Program-made: the position numbers and the translations under genes
Part shown: piece after piece, positions 48,216 through 56,924 of the stretch
Numbering within the stretch: position 1 is the stretch's first letter
Layout: each line of letters starts with the position of its first letter
Notes under the pieces: model-generated
The model's database searches: none
Told to the model about the DNA's origin: nothing
What the model saw: only the letters and a program-made list of their open reading frames with translations
Assembly: GCF_042650605.1 (NCBI RefSeq)
Contig: NZ_JBHSBN010000021.1
Location: 55,740-119,739, forward strand
Direction: 5' to 3'
Source: Micromonospora_J zhanjiangensis
GTDB lineage: Bacteria > Actinomycetota > Actinomycetes > Mycobacteriales > Micromonosporaceae
DNA: 64,000 bases

Positions 48216-48512
48216 ATGAACGACAACGACCGACGAGCGAGTCGTCGCCCAGCCACGACGGCCGCCGGCCGGGCAGGCGTGATGGGCGGCGGGGTACTGA
48301 CCGTGGCTTCCGTGGCGATCGCCTTGGCCGACGCCGGAGCCCCGTGGCAGGTGGTCGCGGGGGTCACCGGCGCTCTCGTGCTCAGCGTCACGATCCTGGG
48401 CGTGGCTCAATTGTCGCTGCCGCAGGATTCGTCCGACCGGGTCGTCTGGTGGCGGGACCGACGCCGGCACGCGAGCAGGCGACGTGCCGCCCGACGAGCC
48501 GACGGCCGCTAG
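48216..48512 (+). CDS. Small two-helix membrane protein
   Basis: 98 residues from an ATG with GGGA upstream. A basic, Arg-rich head, two hydrophobic segments (about 25-40 and 50-70) and a strongly basic Arg/His tail. No family is recognised; moderately sure it is a gene because frame, codon use and topology are coherent. Confidence 0.55.
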   Translation: MNDNDRRASRRPATTAAGRAGVMGGGVLTVASVAIALADAGAPWQVVAGVTGALVLSVTILGVAQLSLPQDSSDRVVWWRDRRRHASRRRAARRADGR

Positions 48513-48584
48513 CGCTCCTGACCAGCCGCCGACCCCGTCCACCCTTCGACATGTCATGCGGCCGGCCTGCCGGGTTGGAACCCC

Positions 48585-48692
48585 GTCCAACCGGTACACC
48601 GCCACCTGGAGCCCGCGTTCGGCTCCCGACTCCACCAGTTCGTCCACGACGTCCTGGATCCGCTGCCGTAGCTCGGCGATCCGTGCTCCCTC
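48585..48692 (-). pseudogene. Fragment resembling the N terminus of a serine hydrolase (beta-lactamase class C type)
   Basis: Read on the minus strand this 36-codon stretch gives RIQDVVDELVESGAERGLQ then VAVYR, closely matching the usual opening of secreted beta-lactamase-related esterases in actinobacteria. The similarity stops after about 35 residues and no catalytic SxxK follows. It is a probable remnant within the 300-base gap 48513-48813, which holds nothing else. Confidence 0.4.
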
Positions 48693-48813
48693 CGCCGTGG
48701 CCGGTCACCCGGGCGGTGCCCGGGCCCACCGGTATGGCGTACCCGATCGGGGAGGTTGCCGGGCGCGGTCGGAACATCCCGGGCGCCGCGCGCGGCGCGT
48801 GCCGGTGGCGGGG

Positions 48814-49383
48814 TCAGCCGGTCGCGTCGAGCAGCAGGGCCGCGATGGCGGCACCGACCTTCGGCGCGGCGCCGGCCGGGCAGTCCTGGTAGCTCACCTG
48901 GTGCCGGCCCGCGGTGACCGTGTAGGCGTACGCGTCCGCGCAGCGCGGGTTGGGCGCCGGGCCGGACTCGCCGGCCAGGGCGGGGTCGGCCAGCAACGCG
49001 CGCAGCCGGGTCTGCTGGCCGTCGGTCAGCCGGCCGCGCCGTTGTTCGGCGGTCCGGTCGGTCCGGGTCCATCGCCCGTCCGGGTCGACGGTCACCGTGT
49101 CCCGGGTGCCGGCGAAGCCGCCGGACCGGGTCACCACCACCGGTACGGCGACCGGCGCCGGCTTCGGGTTGCCCGCCGGCCGGGAGGTCGGCGCCGCCGT
49201 GGGCGTGGCCGGGGCGTCGGGGGTGACCGGCGTGGTCGCCGGCGCCGAGGTCGGCGCGACGGTCGACGAGCCACCGCCGGCGGCCGGCCCGGGGCGGTCC
49301 GCCGCGCACCCGGTCGCGGTGAGCAGGAGCAGCAGCGTCAGACCGGCCGCCGGGACCCACCGGCCCGGCTGAGCATTCGTCAT
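48814..49383 (-). CDS. Putative secreted lipoprotein
   Basis: 189 residues from the ATG at 49383. A signal peptide ends at LTATGC (lipobox), followed by a Thr/Pro/Ala linker (about 35-75) and a small domain with VVVTRSGGFAGTRDTVTVDPDGRWTR and one C...C pair. The fold is not assigned; similar small Micromonospora lipoproteins exist. It is a likely envelope protein. Confidence 0.75.
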   Translation of the reverse strand: MTNAQPGRWVPAAGLTLLLLLTATGCAADRPGPAAGGGSSTVAPTSAPATTPVTPDAPATPTAAPTSRPAGNPKPAPVAVPVVVTRSGGFAGTRDTVTVDPDGRWTRTDRTAEQRRGRLTDGQQTRLRALLADPALAGESGPAPNPRCADAYAYTVTAGRHQVSYQDCPAGAAPKVGAAIAALLLDATG

Positions 49384-49593
49384 GCCACTTCGACCCCGCC
49401 CGGGACCGGCCGGTTCCCGTCGGGCGTCTTCCACCCCGGGTCCCGCCGGTCCGCGACGGGCTTTCCGGGCGGTGGGCCGGCGGGCGGAAAAGCGCCGGAC
49501 GTCCGGTTTCGCGTAGCTGCCGTGACCAGGCATAGGAAAGGTCAGAATGCCACGCCGACGAGAAAACTTCACGACTTATCTTTTGGTTGAACT

Positions 49594-49628
49594 ATCGCTA
49601 TATCTACATAGGTGGCTACCCCCGCCAC
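49594..49628 (+). promoter_or_regulatory. Promoter block of M4 protease 1
   Basis: ATCGCTATATCTACAT (49594-49609), then the small dyad GTGGC-TACCCCC-GCCAC (49612-49628). The same sequence lies at exactly the same distance from the second protease gene. The AT-rich block is the likely -10 region; the dyad could be an operator. Confidence 0.65.
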
Positions 49629-49649
49629 ACCTTGTCCTCAGGAGGGCAC

Positions 49650-52040
49650 GTGAAAAGATCCCTCGCGGCGGTCAGTGCTGCGCTGCTCACAAGCGGCGTT
49701 CTGACCTGCGTCGCACAGTCCGCCCAGGCGGCACCCCCCGCACCGGCCCCGGATCCGGTCGCCCGCGCCACCTCGGCGCTGAACGCCCATCCCGGTGCGG
49801 TGCAGGCCGCCGACGGCGAGTCGTACGCGGTCTACAGCTCCAAGGTGGACGCGTCCGGCGCCTCGCACGTGCGCTACACCCGCACCTACCACGGCCTGCG
49901 GGTCCGCGGCGGTGACTTCGTCATCCACACCGCCGCCAACGGTGGCTACGCCGGCACCTCGGTCGGCCTGGCCAGCCCGTTGACCCTGGGTACCGCGGCC
50001 CGGATCGGCGCCGCCGCGGCGACGAAGACGGCGCAGCAGCGCTTCGCCGGCAAGATCACCTCGACCGACAGCCCCGAGCTGTTCGTCGAGGCCAGCTCCG
50101 GCCAGGGCCGGCTGGCCTGGGAGACCGTCGTCCGGGGCTGGGCGCCGGACGGGCAGACCCCGTCCCGGCTGCACGTCGTCAGCGACGCGACCACCGGCGC
50201 GGTCATCGGGTCGTTCGACGAGATCGAGACCGTGACCGGCACCGGTAACGGCATCTACACCGGCACGGTCAGCATCGACACCACCGGGTCCGGCTCGTCG
50301 TACTCCATGGTCGACCCGGTCCGGGGCAACGGCCGCACCTGCGACCTGAACAACGGCACGTCGACCTGCACCACCTTCACCGACGCGGACAACGTCTGGG
50401 GCAACGGCAGCAACTCCGACCGGGCGTCGGCCGGCGTGGACGCGCACTTCGGCGCGGCCATGACCTTCGACTACTACAAGAACGTGCACGGCCGCAACGG
50501 CATCTTCGGCAACGGCACCGGCGTGCCGAGCCGGGTGCACTACGGCAAAAACTACGTCAACGCCTACTGGGACGGTGCCCAGATGACGTACGGCGACGGT
50601 TCGGGCAACTCCCGGCCGTTGGTCTCGCTGGACGTCGCGGGGCACGAGATGAGCCACGGCGTCACCGAGAACGTGGTGCCGGGCGACCTGACCTACTCCG
50701 GTGAGTCCGGCGGCCTGAACGAGGCCACCAGCGACATCTTCGGCAACATGGTGGAGTTCTACGCCAACGCCCCGTCGGACCCGGGCGACTACCAGGTCGG
50801 CGAGAAGATCAACATCAACGGCAACGGGACCCCGCTGCGCTACATGTACAACCCCTCGCTGGATGGCTCCTCGGACAGCTGCTGGTCCACCAGCACGAAG
50901 AACAAGGACGTGCACTACTCGTCCGGTGTGGCGAACCACTTCTTCTTCAACCTGGCCGAGGGCACCGGCGCCACCGCGTACGGCACCTCGCCGGTCTGCG
51001 GCTCGGCTCCGGCGGTCACCGGCATCGGCCGGGCCAAGGCCGAGAAGATCTGGTTCCGGGCGCTGGACGTCTACTTCACCTCCAACACCTCGTACGTGAA
51101 CACCAGCAACCCGGGCAACACCGCCCGCGCCTACAGCCTGCGCGCCGCCGCCGACCTGTACGGCTCCTGCGGCACCGAGTACAAGGCCGTCCAGGCCGCC
51201 TGGACCGCCGTCAACGTGGCCGGCAACGACGCGCCCTGCGGCTCGACCGGCAACGACTTCTCGGTCTCGGCCTCGCCGACCTCGGGCTCGACCAGCCAGG
51301 GCGGCTCGGTCTCCACGACCGTGGCCACCGCCGTCACCAGCGGCACCGCGCAGACCGTGACCCTCTCGGCCGGCGGCCTGCCGGCCGGCGCCACCGCCAC
51401 CTTCAACCCCACCTCGGTGACCGCGGGCGGCTCGGCCACGCTCACCATCACCACCGCGGCGTCCACCCCGACCGGTACGTACACCGTGACGGTCACCGGC
51501 ACCGGCGCCTCGGCCACGCACACCGCCAGCTACACCCTGACCGTCACCGGTACGGGCGGCGGCTGCACCAGCCCGGGTCAGAAGCTCGGCAACCCCGGCT
51601 TCGAGTCCGGCACCTCGCCGTGGACCGGCAGCACGGGCACGATCGGCTCGTTCAGCGGCCAGCCCGCGCACTCGGGCAGCCGGGTGTCCTACCTGAACGG
51701 CTACGGCTACAGCGCCAGCGAGAGCATCGCCCAGTCGGTGAGCCTGCCGGCCGGCTGTGCCGCCTACACGTTCTCGTTCTGGCTGCACATCGACTCGGCC
51801 GAGTCGACCAGCAGCACCGCGTACGACACGCTCAAGGTGCAGGTGCTCAACTCGGGCGGCACGGTGCTGGCCACGCTGGCGACCTACTCGAACCTGAACA
51901 AGGCCGCCGGCTACAGCCAGAAGTCCTTCTCCCTGGCCGCGTACGCCGGCCAGACGGTCTCGGTGAAGTTCCTCGGTGCGGAGGACTCCTCGCTGCAGAC
52001 CTCGTTCGTGATCGACGACACGGCGATCGACGTGTCCTGA
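49650..52040 (+). CDS. Secreted M4 (thermolysin-type) metalloprotease with C-terminal modules
   Basis: GTG start at 49650 after GGAGGGCAC; 796 residues. Signal peptide (about 1-28), FTP and PepSY inhibitory propeptide (about 35-200), peptidase M4 domain with zinc motif HEMSH (H332, E333, H336) and third ligand E358 in GLNEATSD, then the M4 C-terminal helical domain to about 530. A Thr/Ser-rich Ig-like domain (about 534-635) and a C-terminal jelly-roll type binding domain follow. Zinc protease exported as a zymogen and autoprocessed. Second copy directly downstream. Confidence 0.93.
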   Translation: MKRSLAAVSAALLTSGVLTCVAQSAQAAPPAPAPDPVARATSALNAHPGAVQAADGESYAVYSSKVDASGASHVRYTRTYHGLRVRGGDFVIHTAANGGYAGTSVGLASPLTLGTAARIGAAAATKTAQQRFAGKITSTDSPELFVEASSGQGRLAWETVVRGWAPDGQTPSRLHVVSDATTGAVIGSFDEIETVTGTGNGIYTGTVSIDTTGSGSSYSMVDPVRGNGRTCDLNNGTSTCTTFTDADNVWGNGSNSDRASAGVDAHFGAAMTFDYYKNVHGRNGIFGNGTGVPSRVHYGKNYVNAYWDGAQMTYGDGSGNSRPLVSLDVAGHEMSHGVTENVVPGDLTYSGESGGLNEATSDIFGNMVEFYANAPSDPGDYQVGEKININGNGTPLRYMYNPSLDGSSDSCWSTSTKNKDVHYSSGVANHFFFNLAEGTGATAYGTSPVCGSAPAVTGIGRAKAEKIWFRALDVYFTSNTSYVNTSNPGNTARAYSLRAAADLYGSCGTEYKAVQAAWTAVNVAGNDAPCGSTGNDFSVSASPTSGSTSQGGSVSTTVATAVTSGTAQTVTLSAGGLPAGATATFNPTSVTAGGSATLTITTAASTPTGTYTVTVTGTGASATHTASYTLTVTGTGGGCTSPGQKLGNPGFESGTSPWTGSTGTIGSFSGQPAHSGSRVSYLNGYGYSASESIAQSVSLPAGCAAYTFSFWLHIDSAESTSSTAYDTLKVQVLNSGGTVLATLATYSNLNKAAGYSQKSFSLAAYAGQTVSVKFLGAEDSSLQTSFVIDDTAIDVS

Positions 52041-52056
52041 CCACGCCTCGCTGAAC

Positions 52057-52092
52057 CCGGCGGCCACCGATCCTTCCGTCGGTGGCCGCCGG
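52057..52092 (+). terminator. Hairpin after M4 protease 1
   Basis: A 14-bp perfect stem (52057-52070 with 52079-52092) around an 8-base loop. The same stem sequence follows the second protease gene, so it belongs to the duplicated unit. Confidence 0.8.
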
Positions 52093-52145
52093 TCCGTCAT
52101 ACCGGTTGCCGCGGGAAACTTCACGTCTTTCTTTTTCCCTTACCC

Positions 52146-52180
52146 ATCGCTATATCTACATGTGTGGCTACCCCCGCCAC
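52146..52180 (+). promoter_or_regulatory. Promoter block of M4 protease 2
   Basis: ATCGCTATATCTACAT (52146-52161) and GTGGC-TACCCCC-GCCAC (52164-52180), identical to the block before protease 1; each block ends the same 41 bases before its GTG start. Confidence 0.65.
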
Positions 52181-52201
52181 CCGTAGTCCCCAGGAGGGCA
52201 C

Positions 52202-53794
52202 GTGAAGAAATCCCTCGCGGCGGTCAGTGCTGCGCTGCTCGCCGGCGGCGTCCTGTCCTACGTCGCACAGTCCGCCCAGGCGGCACCCCCCACGCCCGCG
52301 CCGGACCCGGTCGCCCGCGCCAACTCGGCGCTGACCGCCCACCCGGACGCGGTACGGGCCGCCGACGGCGAGTCGTACGCGGTCTACCGCTCCACCCGGG
52401 ACACCTCCGGCGCGTCGCACGTCCGTTACACCCGCACCTACCACGGCCTGCGGGTGTACGGCGGTGACTTCGTCATCCACACCGCCGCCGACGGCAGCTA
52501 CGCCGGCACCTCCCTCGGGCTGGCCAGCCCGCTGACCCTGGCCACCACGCCGGCGGTCGACCGGAACGCTGCGACCAGGACCGCGAAGGCGCACTTCACC
52601 GGCACGATCACGTCGACCGACAGCCCCGAGCTGTTCGTCGACGCCAGCTCCGGCCAGGGCCGGCTGGCCTGGGAGACCGTCGTCAGGGGCTGGGCGCCGG
52701 ACGGACAGACCCCGTCCCGGCTGCACGTCGTCAGCGACGCGGCCAGCGGCGCGGTGATCGGCTCGTTCGACGAGATCGAGACCGTGACCGGCAGCGGCAA
52801 GAGCATCTACTCCGGCACGGTCGGCATCGACACCACCGGGAGCGGCTCGTCGTACTCCCTGGTCGACCCGGTCCGCGGTAGCGGCAAGACCTGCGACATG
52901 AAGAACGGCACGTCGAGCTGCACCACGTTCACCGACGCGGACAACGTCTGGGGCACCGGCAGCAACTCCGACCGGGCGTCGGCGGCCGTCGACGCGCACT
53001 TCGGCGCGGCGAAGACGTTCGACTACTACAAGAACGTGCACGGCCGCAACGGCATCTTCGGCACCGGAAAGGGCGTGCCGAGCCGGGTCCACTACGGCAA
53101 CAACTACGTCAACGCCTTCTGGGACGGCGCCCAGATGACCTACGGCGACGGCTCCGGCAACTCCCGGCCGCTGGTCGCGCTGGACGTGGCCGGCCACGAG
53201 ATGAGCCACGGCGTCACCGAGAACGTGGTGTCCGGCGGCCTCACCTACTCCGGCGAGCCCGGCGGCCTGAACGAGGCCACCAGCGACATCTTCGGATCGA
53301 TGGTCGAGTTCTACGCCAACACCTCCGCCGACCCGGGTGACTACCAGATCGGCGAGAAGATCAACATCAACGGCAACGGGACCCCGCTGCGCTACATGTA
53401 CAACCCCTCGCTGGACGGCTCCTCGGACAGCTGCTGGTCCACCAGCACCAAGAGCAAGAACGTGCACTACTCGTCCGGTGTGGCGAACCACTTCTTCTTC
53501 AACCTGGCCGAGGGCACCGGCGCCACCGCCTACGGCACCTCGCCGATCTGCGGCTCCGCCAAGGCGGTCACCGGCATCGGCCGGGCCAAGGCCGAGAAGA
53601 TCTGGTTCCGGGCGCTGGACGTCTACTTCACCTCCAACACCTCGTACGTGAACACCAGCAACCCGGGCAACACCGCCCGCGCCTACAGCCTGCGCGCCGC
53701 CGCCGACCTGTACGGCTCCTGCGGCACCGAGTACAAGGCCGTCCAGGCCGCCTGGACCGCCGTCAACGTGGCCGGCAACGACGCGGCCTGCTGA
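52202..53794 (+). CDS. Secreted M4 metalloprotease, second copy without C-terminal modules
   Basis: GTG start at 52202, GGAGGGCAC upstream; 530 residues. The signal peptide, FTP/PepSY propeptide and M4 catalytic domain match protease 1 almost residue for residue (HEMSH, GLNEATSDIFG), but it ends right after the M4 C-terminal domain. Changes cluster in the propeptide and surface loops. The pair is a recent tandem duplication with divergent tails. Confidence 0.93.
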   Translation: MKKSLAAVSAALLAGGVLSYVAQSAQAAPPTPAPDPVARANSALTAHPDAVRAADGESYAVYRSTRDTSGASHVRYTRTYHGLRVYGGDFVIHTAADGSYAGTSLGLASPLTLATTPAVDRNAATRTAKAHFTGTITSTDSPELFVDASSGQGRLAWETVVRGWAPDGQTPSRLHVVSDAASGAVIGSFDEIETVTGSGKSIYSGTVGIDTTGSGSSYSLVDPVRGSGKTCDMKNGTSSCTTFTDADNVWGTGSNSDRASAAVDAHFGAAKTFDYYKNVHGRNGIFGTGKGVPSRVHYGNNYVNAFWDGAQMTYGDGSGNSRPLVALDVAGHEMSHGVTENVVSGGLTYSGEPGGLNEATSDIFGSMVEFYANTSADPGDYQIGEKININGNGTPLRYMYNPSLDGSSDSCWSTSTKSKNVHYSSGVANHFFFNLAEGTGATAYGTSPICGSAKAVTGIGRAKAEKIWFRALDVYFTSNTSYVNTSNPGNTARAYSLRAAADLYGSCGTEYKAVQAAWTAVNVAGNDAAC

Positions 53795-53821
53795 GGCGGA
53801 CCGCCCCGCGGCACGGACGAA

Positions 53822-53857
53822 CCGGCGGCCACCGACCTCGTTGTCGGTGGCCGCCGG
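53822..53857 (+). terminator. Hairpin after M4 protease 2
   Basis: Perfect 15-bp stem (53822-53836 with 53843-53857) and a 6-base loop; homologous to the hairpin after protease 1. It also lies before the convergent esterase-family gene. Confidence 0.85.
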
Positions 53858-53925
53858 CCGGTCCCGGCCGCTCGCACGGGCCAGCCGTTCCGGCCGCTCG
53901 CACGCCGGCCCGTTCCAGCGGCCGG

Positions 53926-55251
53926 TCACATGCCGGCCGGGTAGGTCTCCAACTCGCCGGTGACCGACTTCGCGGCGAGCGGGTGCAGGGCACTGGTCCG
54001 GTCGCACCAGACGAACGCGTCGTACCGGTCCGCCGTCCGGGTCGGCACGTAGTTGCCCCACTCCTCGAACGACGGGTCGTAGACCACCCCGACGGCCCGG
54101 TGGTCGACCGGCCCGGCCAACCAGTCCGGCACCCCGACGCCCGGTCCGCCCGGCTCGGCTGGTACGGCCGGCTCGCCCGGTGCCGGCGGTGCCGTCGGTA
54201 CGGTCGGGTCGAACACCAGCATGGCCCGCTCGGGCAGCAGTTCGTGCAGCCGGTGTTCCAGCGAACCGGGTCGGGCCGGTGGCACGGTCATCACCTCGGC
54301 CGGCGCGCCCCAGCGCGGCGCCGCGATGACCGTGCCGTGATGGCTGCCGAACCCGACCAGCACGACGTCGTCGGCGCCCCGCCGTTCGCGGGCGAGCTGC
54401 CCGATGTTGACCATTCCGGCGTCGGCCATGTCGGTCGCCCGGGCATCCCCGACGTGCGTGTTGTGCGCCCAGACCACCGCCTTGGCGGCCGGGCCGTAAT
54501 GGTCCAGCAACCGGTCCAGGGTGTCCGCCATGTGGGTATCCCGCACGTTCCAGGACTGCGGCCCGCCGCCGACCATCGCCCGGTAGTAGCGCTCCCCCTG
54601 GGCCACCACCTCGGCGTTCTGCCAGGCGGCGAAGGCACTCGGGCCGTCCCGTCCGACCCCCGCGCGGATCCGGGTCAGCAGCCGGATCACCTCCTCCTCG
54701 CACCGGGCCGAGACGAACCGGCTGGCCGAGGCGTACTCCTCGACCCGCCTGCCGTACGGCTCGAAACACCGGTACGCCTCCCGGGCCGCGGCCAGTTCGT
54801 CCGGGTGTTCGGTGCCCAGGTAACCGAAGATCGCCTCCAGCGACTCCCACAGGCTGTAGACGTCCAGCCCGTGGAAGCCGACCCGCTCCGGCTCCGGCCG
54901 GTCCACGTTCCAGGCCCGCAACCAGCGGCAGAACCGAGCCACCTCGGCGTTCGCCCACATCCAGGTCGGCCAGCGCCGGAAGGACTCCAACGCCACCCGC
55001 GGCTCGGGGTCCGCCCCGGCGGTCGCGGTCACCGACCGGTGCACCCGGTCGCAGTCCGGCCAGTCCCCCTCCACCGCCACGAACGAGAAGCCCAACTCGG
55101 TGACCAGCCGCCGGGTCAGCTGCTCGCGCAGCCGGTAGTAGTCGTACGTGCCGTGGCTGGCCTCGCCCAGCATCACCACCCGAGCCGCGCCGATCCGCCT
55201 CAGCAGCGGGTCGAAGTCACCCGGTCCCCCGTCCAGCCGGTGCACCAGCAT
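53926..55251 (-). CDS. Erythromycin esterase family protein
   Basis: 441 residues from the ATG at 55251 (weak ribosome site). The family opening VVMLGEASHGTYDYYRLREQL, FVAVEGDWPDCDRV and VGFHGLDVYSLWESLEAIFGYL are present, as are the VVWAHNTHVGDAR catalytic-histidine block and the terminal YDAFVWCDRTSALHPL. Relatives hydrolyse the macrolide lactone (Ere) or have other unknown substrates, so this assignment does not prove resistance. It lies 0.5 kb from an Erm-type methyltransferase, which makes macrolide context worth testing. Confidence 0.88.
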   Translation of the reverse strand: MLVHRLDGGPGDFDPLLRRIGAARVVMLGEASHGTYDYYRLREQLTRRLVTELGFSFVAVEGDWPDCDRVHRSVTATAGADPEPRVALESFRRWPTWMWANAEVARFCRWLRAWNVDRPEPERVGFHGLDVYSLWESLEAIFGYLGTEHPDELAAAREAYRCFEPYGRRVEEYASASRFVSARCEEEVIRLLTRIRAGVGRDGPSAFAAWQNAEVVAQGERYYRAMVGGGPQSWNVRDTHMADTLDRLLDHYGPAAKAVVWAHNTHVGDARATDMADAGMVNIGQLARERRGADDVVLVGFGSHHGTVIAAPRWGAPAEVMTVPPARPGSLEHRLHELLPERAMLVFDPTVPTAPPAPGEPAVPAEPGGPGVGVPDWLAGPVDHRAVGVVYDPSFEEWGNYVPTRTADRYDAFVWCDRTSALHPLAAKSVTGELETYPAGM

Positions 55252-55389
55252 GCCCGCGGCTACCCGGCGGGCCGCCGGGCAAACCGGGCCCGGCCGGGCA
55301 CCCGCCCGGCCGGGCACCCGCCCGGTCGGGGGGCGACCCGCGGTCCCGGTCGGGGTGTACCGGCCCCGGTCGCGGGTATCCGGCGCGGC

Positions 55390-55581
55390 ATGGCCGTCAA
55401 CGTGACGCAGCTTCAGGAGTATCTCAGCGGGCTCGACTATCCGGTCTCCAAGGAGGATCTGATCCGGCAGGCCCAGGAGAACGGGGCGGGCACCGCGGTC
55501 ATCCAACTGCTGCGCTCGCTGCCCGCCGACCAGTTCGGCTCGCCGACCCAGATCGGTGAGTCGCTCAGCGAACTGGCGTAG
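55390..55581 (+). CDS. DUF2795 small protein
   Basis: 63 residues: VTQLQEYLSGLDYPVSKEDLIRQA followed by IQLLRSLPADQFGSPTQIGESL. This is the complete DUF2795 fold; function unknown, often stress-related in actinobacteria. No ribosome site is obvious. Confidence 0.85.
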   Translation: MAVNVTQLQEYLSGLDYPVSKEDLIRQAQENGAGTAVIQLLRSLPADQFGSPTQIGESLSELA

Positions 55582-55705
55582 GCGACCGCCGGATTGCCGG
55601 GCCGGTTCGGACCGCAGGACGCCCGCGGTCCGCAGCCGGCGGAACGGCCCGCCCGACCGGCGGCGAGCCGACCGACCGGATCCGGGACCGACCGAGCTGC
55701 CCGCG

Positions 55706-56542
55706 TCACGTCGGCGGGCCGACCAACCGGAACAGGGCGAGCCACTGCTCCGGCCAGACGAGGCCGACCGGGGTGTCCAGGTCGAGCCGGGTGGCCCGGA
55801 AGGCGGCGTCCAACCGGCGGCGCGGGTACCGCCGGCGCAGCGAGGCGTGCAGCGAGCCGCCGAGGCCGGTGAAGCCGAGTTCGACCAGGGACCGGTAGCC
55901 GGGCAGCGACCCGGCCGGCAGCAGCGGGACACCCCGACGGTCCAGTCGCAGGATGCCCGCGTCCACCCCGGGCACTGGCCGGAACGCCGTCCGGGGCACC
56001 CGCCCGGAGAGCCGCCAGTGGATCTCCGGCCAGCTCAGCACGGTCAGCCGGGTCCATCGGCCGTAGTCGCCGGACCGCTTGCGGGCGTACTCCAGTTGGG
56101 TGAGCAGCGTCGCCGAGGTCAGCGTGGGCGCCGCCAGGCAGCGGTCGACCACCCGCGCGGTCAGCGCCCAGGGGATGTTGCCGACCAGCGCGAACGGCTC
56201 CGCGGGCGGTACCGCGCCGAGGAAGTCCGCCGGCCGGCAGTCGACGTTGCCGAGCCGGGCACAGGCCGCGGCGAGGTCCGCCGCCAGGTGCGGGTCGATC
56301 TCGTACGCCAGCACCCGGCCGGCCGTCGCGGCCAGCGCCCGGGTGAGCTGTCCCCGGCCGGCGCCGACCTCGACGATCAGGTCGTCCGGCCCGGGGCGGG
56401 CCACGCCGACGATCCGGTCGACCGCGCGCCGGTCGACGATCAGGTTCTGCGACAGCACCCGGCGGGACCGGTCCCGCTCGGTGCGCCGGGTCGCGTCGTT
56501 TTTTCGGTGGGCAGGGTGGTGCGAGTGGTTTCGGTGTGCCAC
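55706..56542 (-). CDS. erm: Erm-type 23S rRNA adenine N6-methyltransferase
   Basis: GTG start at 56542, 278 residues. A basic His-rich head, RRVLSQNLIVDRRAVDRIV (Erm-type rather than KsgA opening), SAM motif VEVGAGRGQLTR (58-65), acidic EIDPHL and the catalytic NIPWALT (122-127). It then shows the typical C-terminal helical domain. Erm enzymes methylate A2058 and give macrolide, lincosamide and streptogramin B resistance. A KsgA role is less likely because the N terminus and motif IV differ. No antibiotic gene cluster is in the window. Confidence 0.85.
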   Translation of the reverse strand: MAHRNHSHHPAHRKNDATRRTERDRSRRVLSQNLIVDRRAVDRIVGVARPGPDDLIVEVGAGRGQLTRALAATAGRVLAYEIDPHLAADLAAACARLGNVDCRPADFLGAVPPAEPFALVGNIPWALTARVVDRCLAAPTLTSATLLTQLEYARKRSGDYGRWTRLTVLSWPEIHWRLSGRVPRTAFRPVPGVDAGILRLDRRGVPLLPAGSLPGYRSLVELGFTGLGGSLHASLRRRYPRRRLDAAFRATRLDLDTPVGLVWPEQWLALFRLVGPPT

Positions 56543-56760
56543 GGCCGGTGTCCCGTCTGCCGCCCGACCCGGTCGGGTGGGCGGCGGTACGGACAGGCTC
56601 GGCGCGTCGCGGGCGTACCCGGGAAACGGCGGTCGACCGGCGCGGGGCGCGCGGGGCCGACGGCTCACGGGCACGACGGAGCGGGGCCTGTCCGAGCGGA
56701 TCTGGACTCGTCGGGCCCTGGCGGCGCGGGCGGAGAGTGCGGCGCGCGAGGAAGGAAGAC

Positions 56761-56883
56761 CTATCGGGCGGCGGGCACGTCCTGGGCGGCCAGGGCGGTA
56801 CGCCGGGTCCACGGCCGGGGCGCGCGCTGCGGGCCCCGGGCGGCCGGCGTACCGACCGCCTCGATCAGGGCATGCGTGATCAT
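56761..56883 (-). CDS. Possible 40-residue leader ORF upstream of erm
   Basis: ATG at 56883 opens a 40-codon frame (MITHALIEAVG..., Arg/Pro/Ala-rich) ending 219 bases before erm. Erm genes can be controlled by translated leaders, but no ribosome site is seen, and hairpin pairing with erm was not established. It may be a chance frame. Confidence 0.25.
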   Translation of the reverse strand: MITHALIEAVGTPAARGPQRAPRPWTRRTALAAQDVPAAR

Positions 56884-56924
56884 GGTGGCCACGGTAACGC
56901 CGTCCACCGGGCGGGCCAACCGAT

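Noticed and set aside
53881..53920. Direct repeat near the end of the protease cluster as a mobile-element footprint
   Set aside because: It is a short CGGCCGCTCGCACG duplication in GC-rich spacer, with no other sign of an element.
55252..55389. Pro/Gly-rich repeats before the DUF2795 gene as a coding region
   Set aside because: GC-rich spacer with repeated GGGCACCCGCCCGG units; no start and no protein-like pattern.
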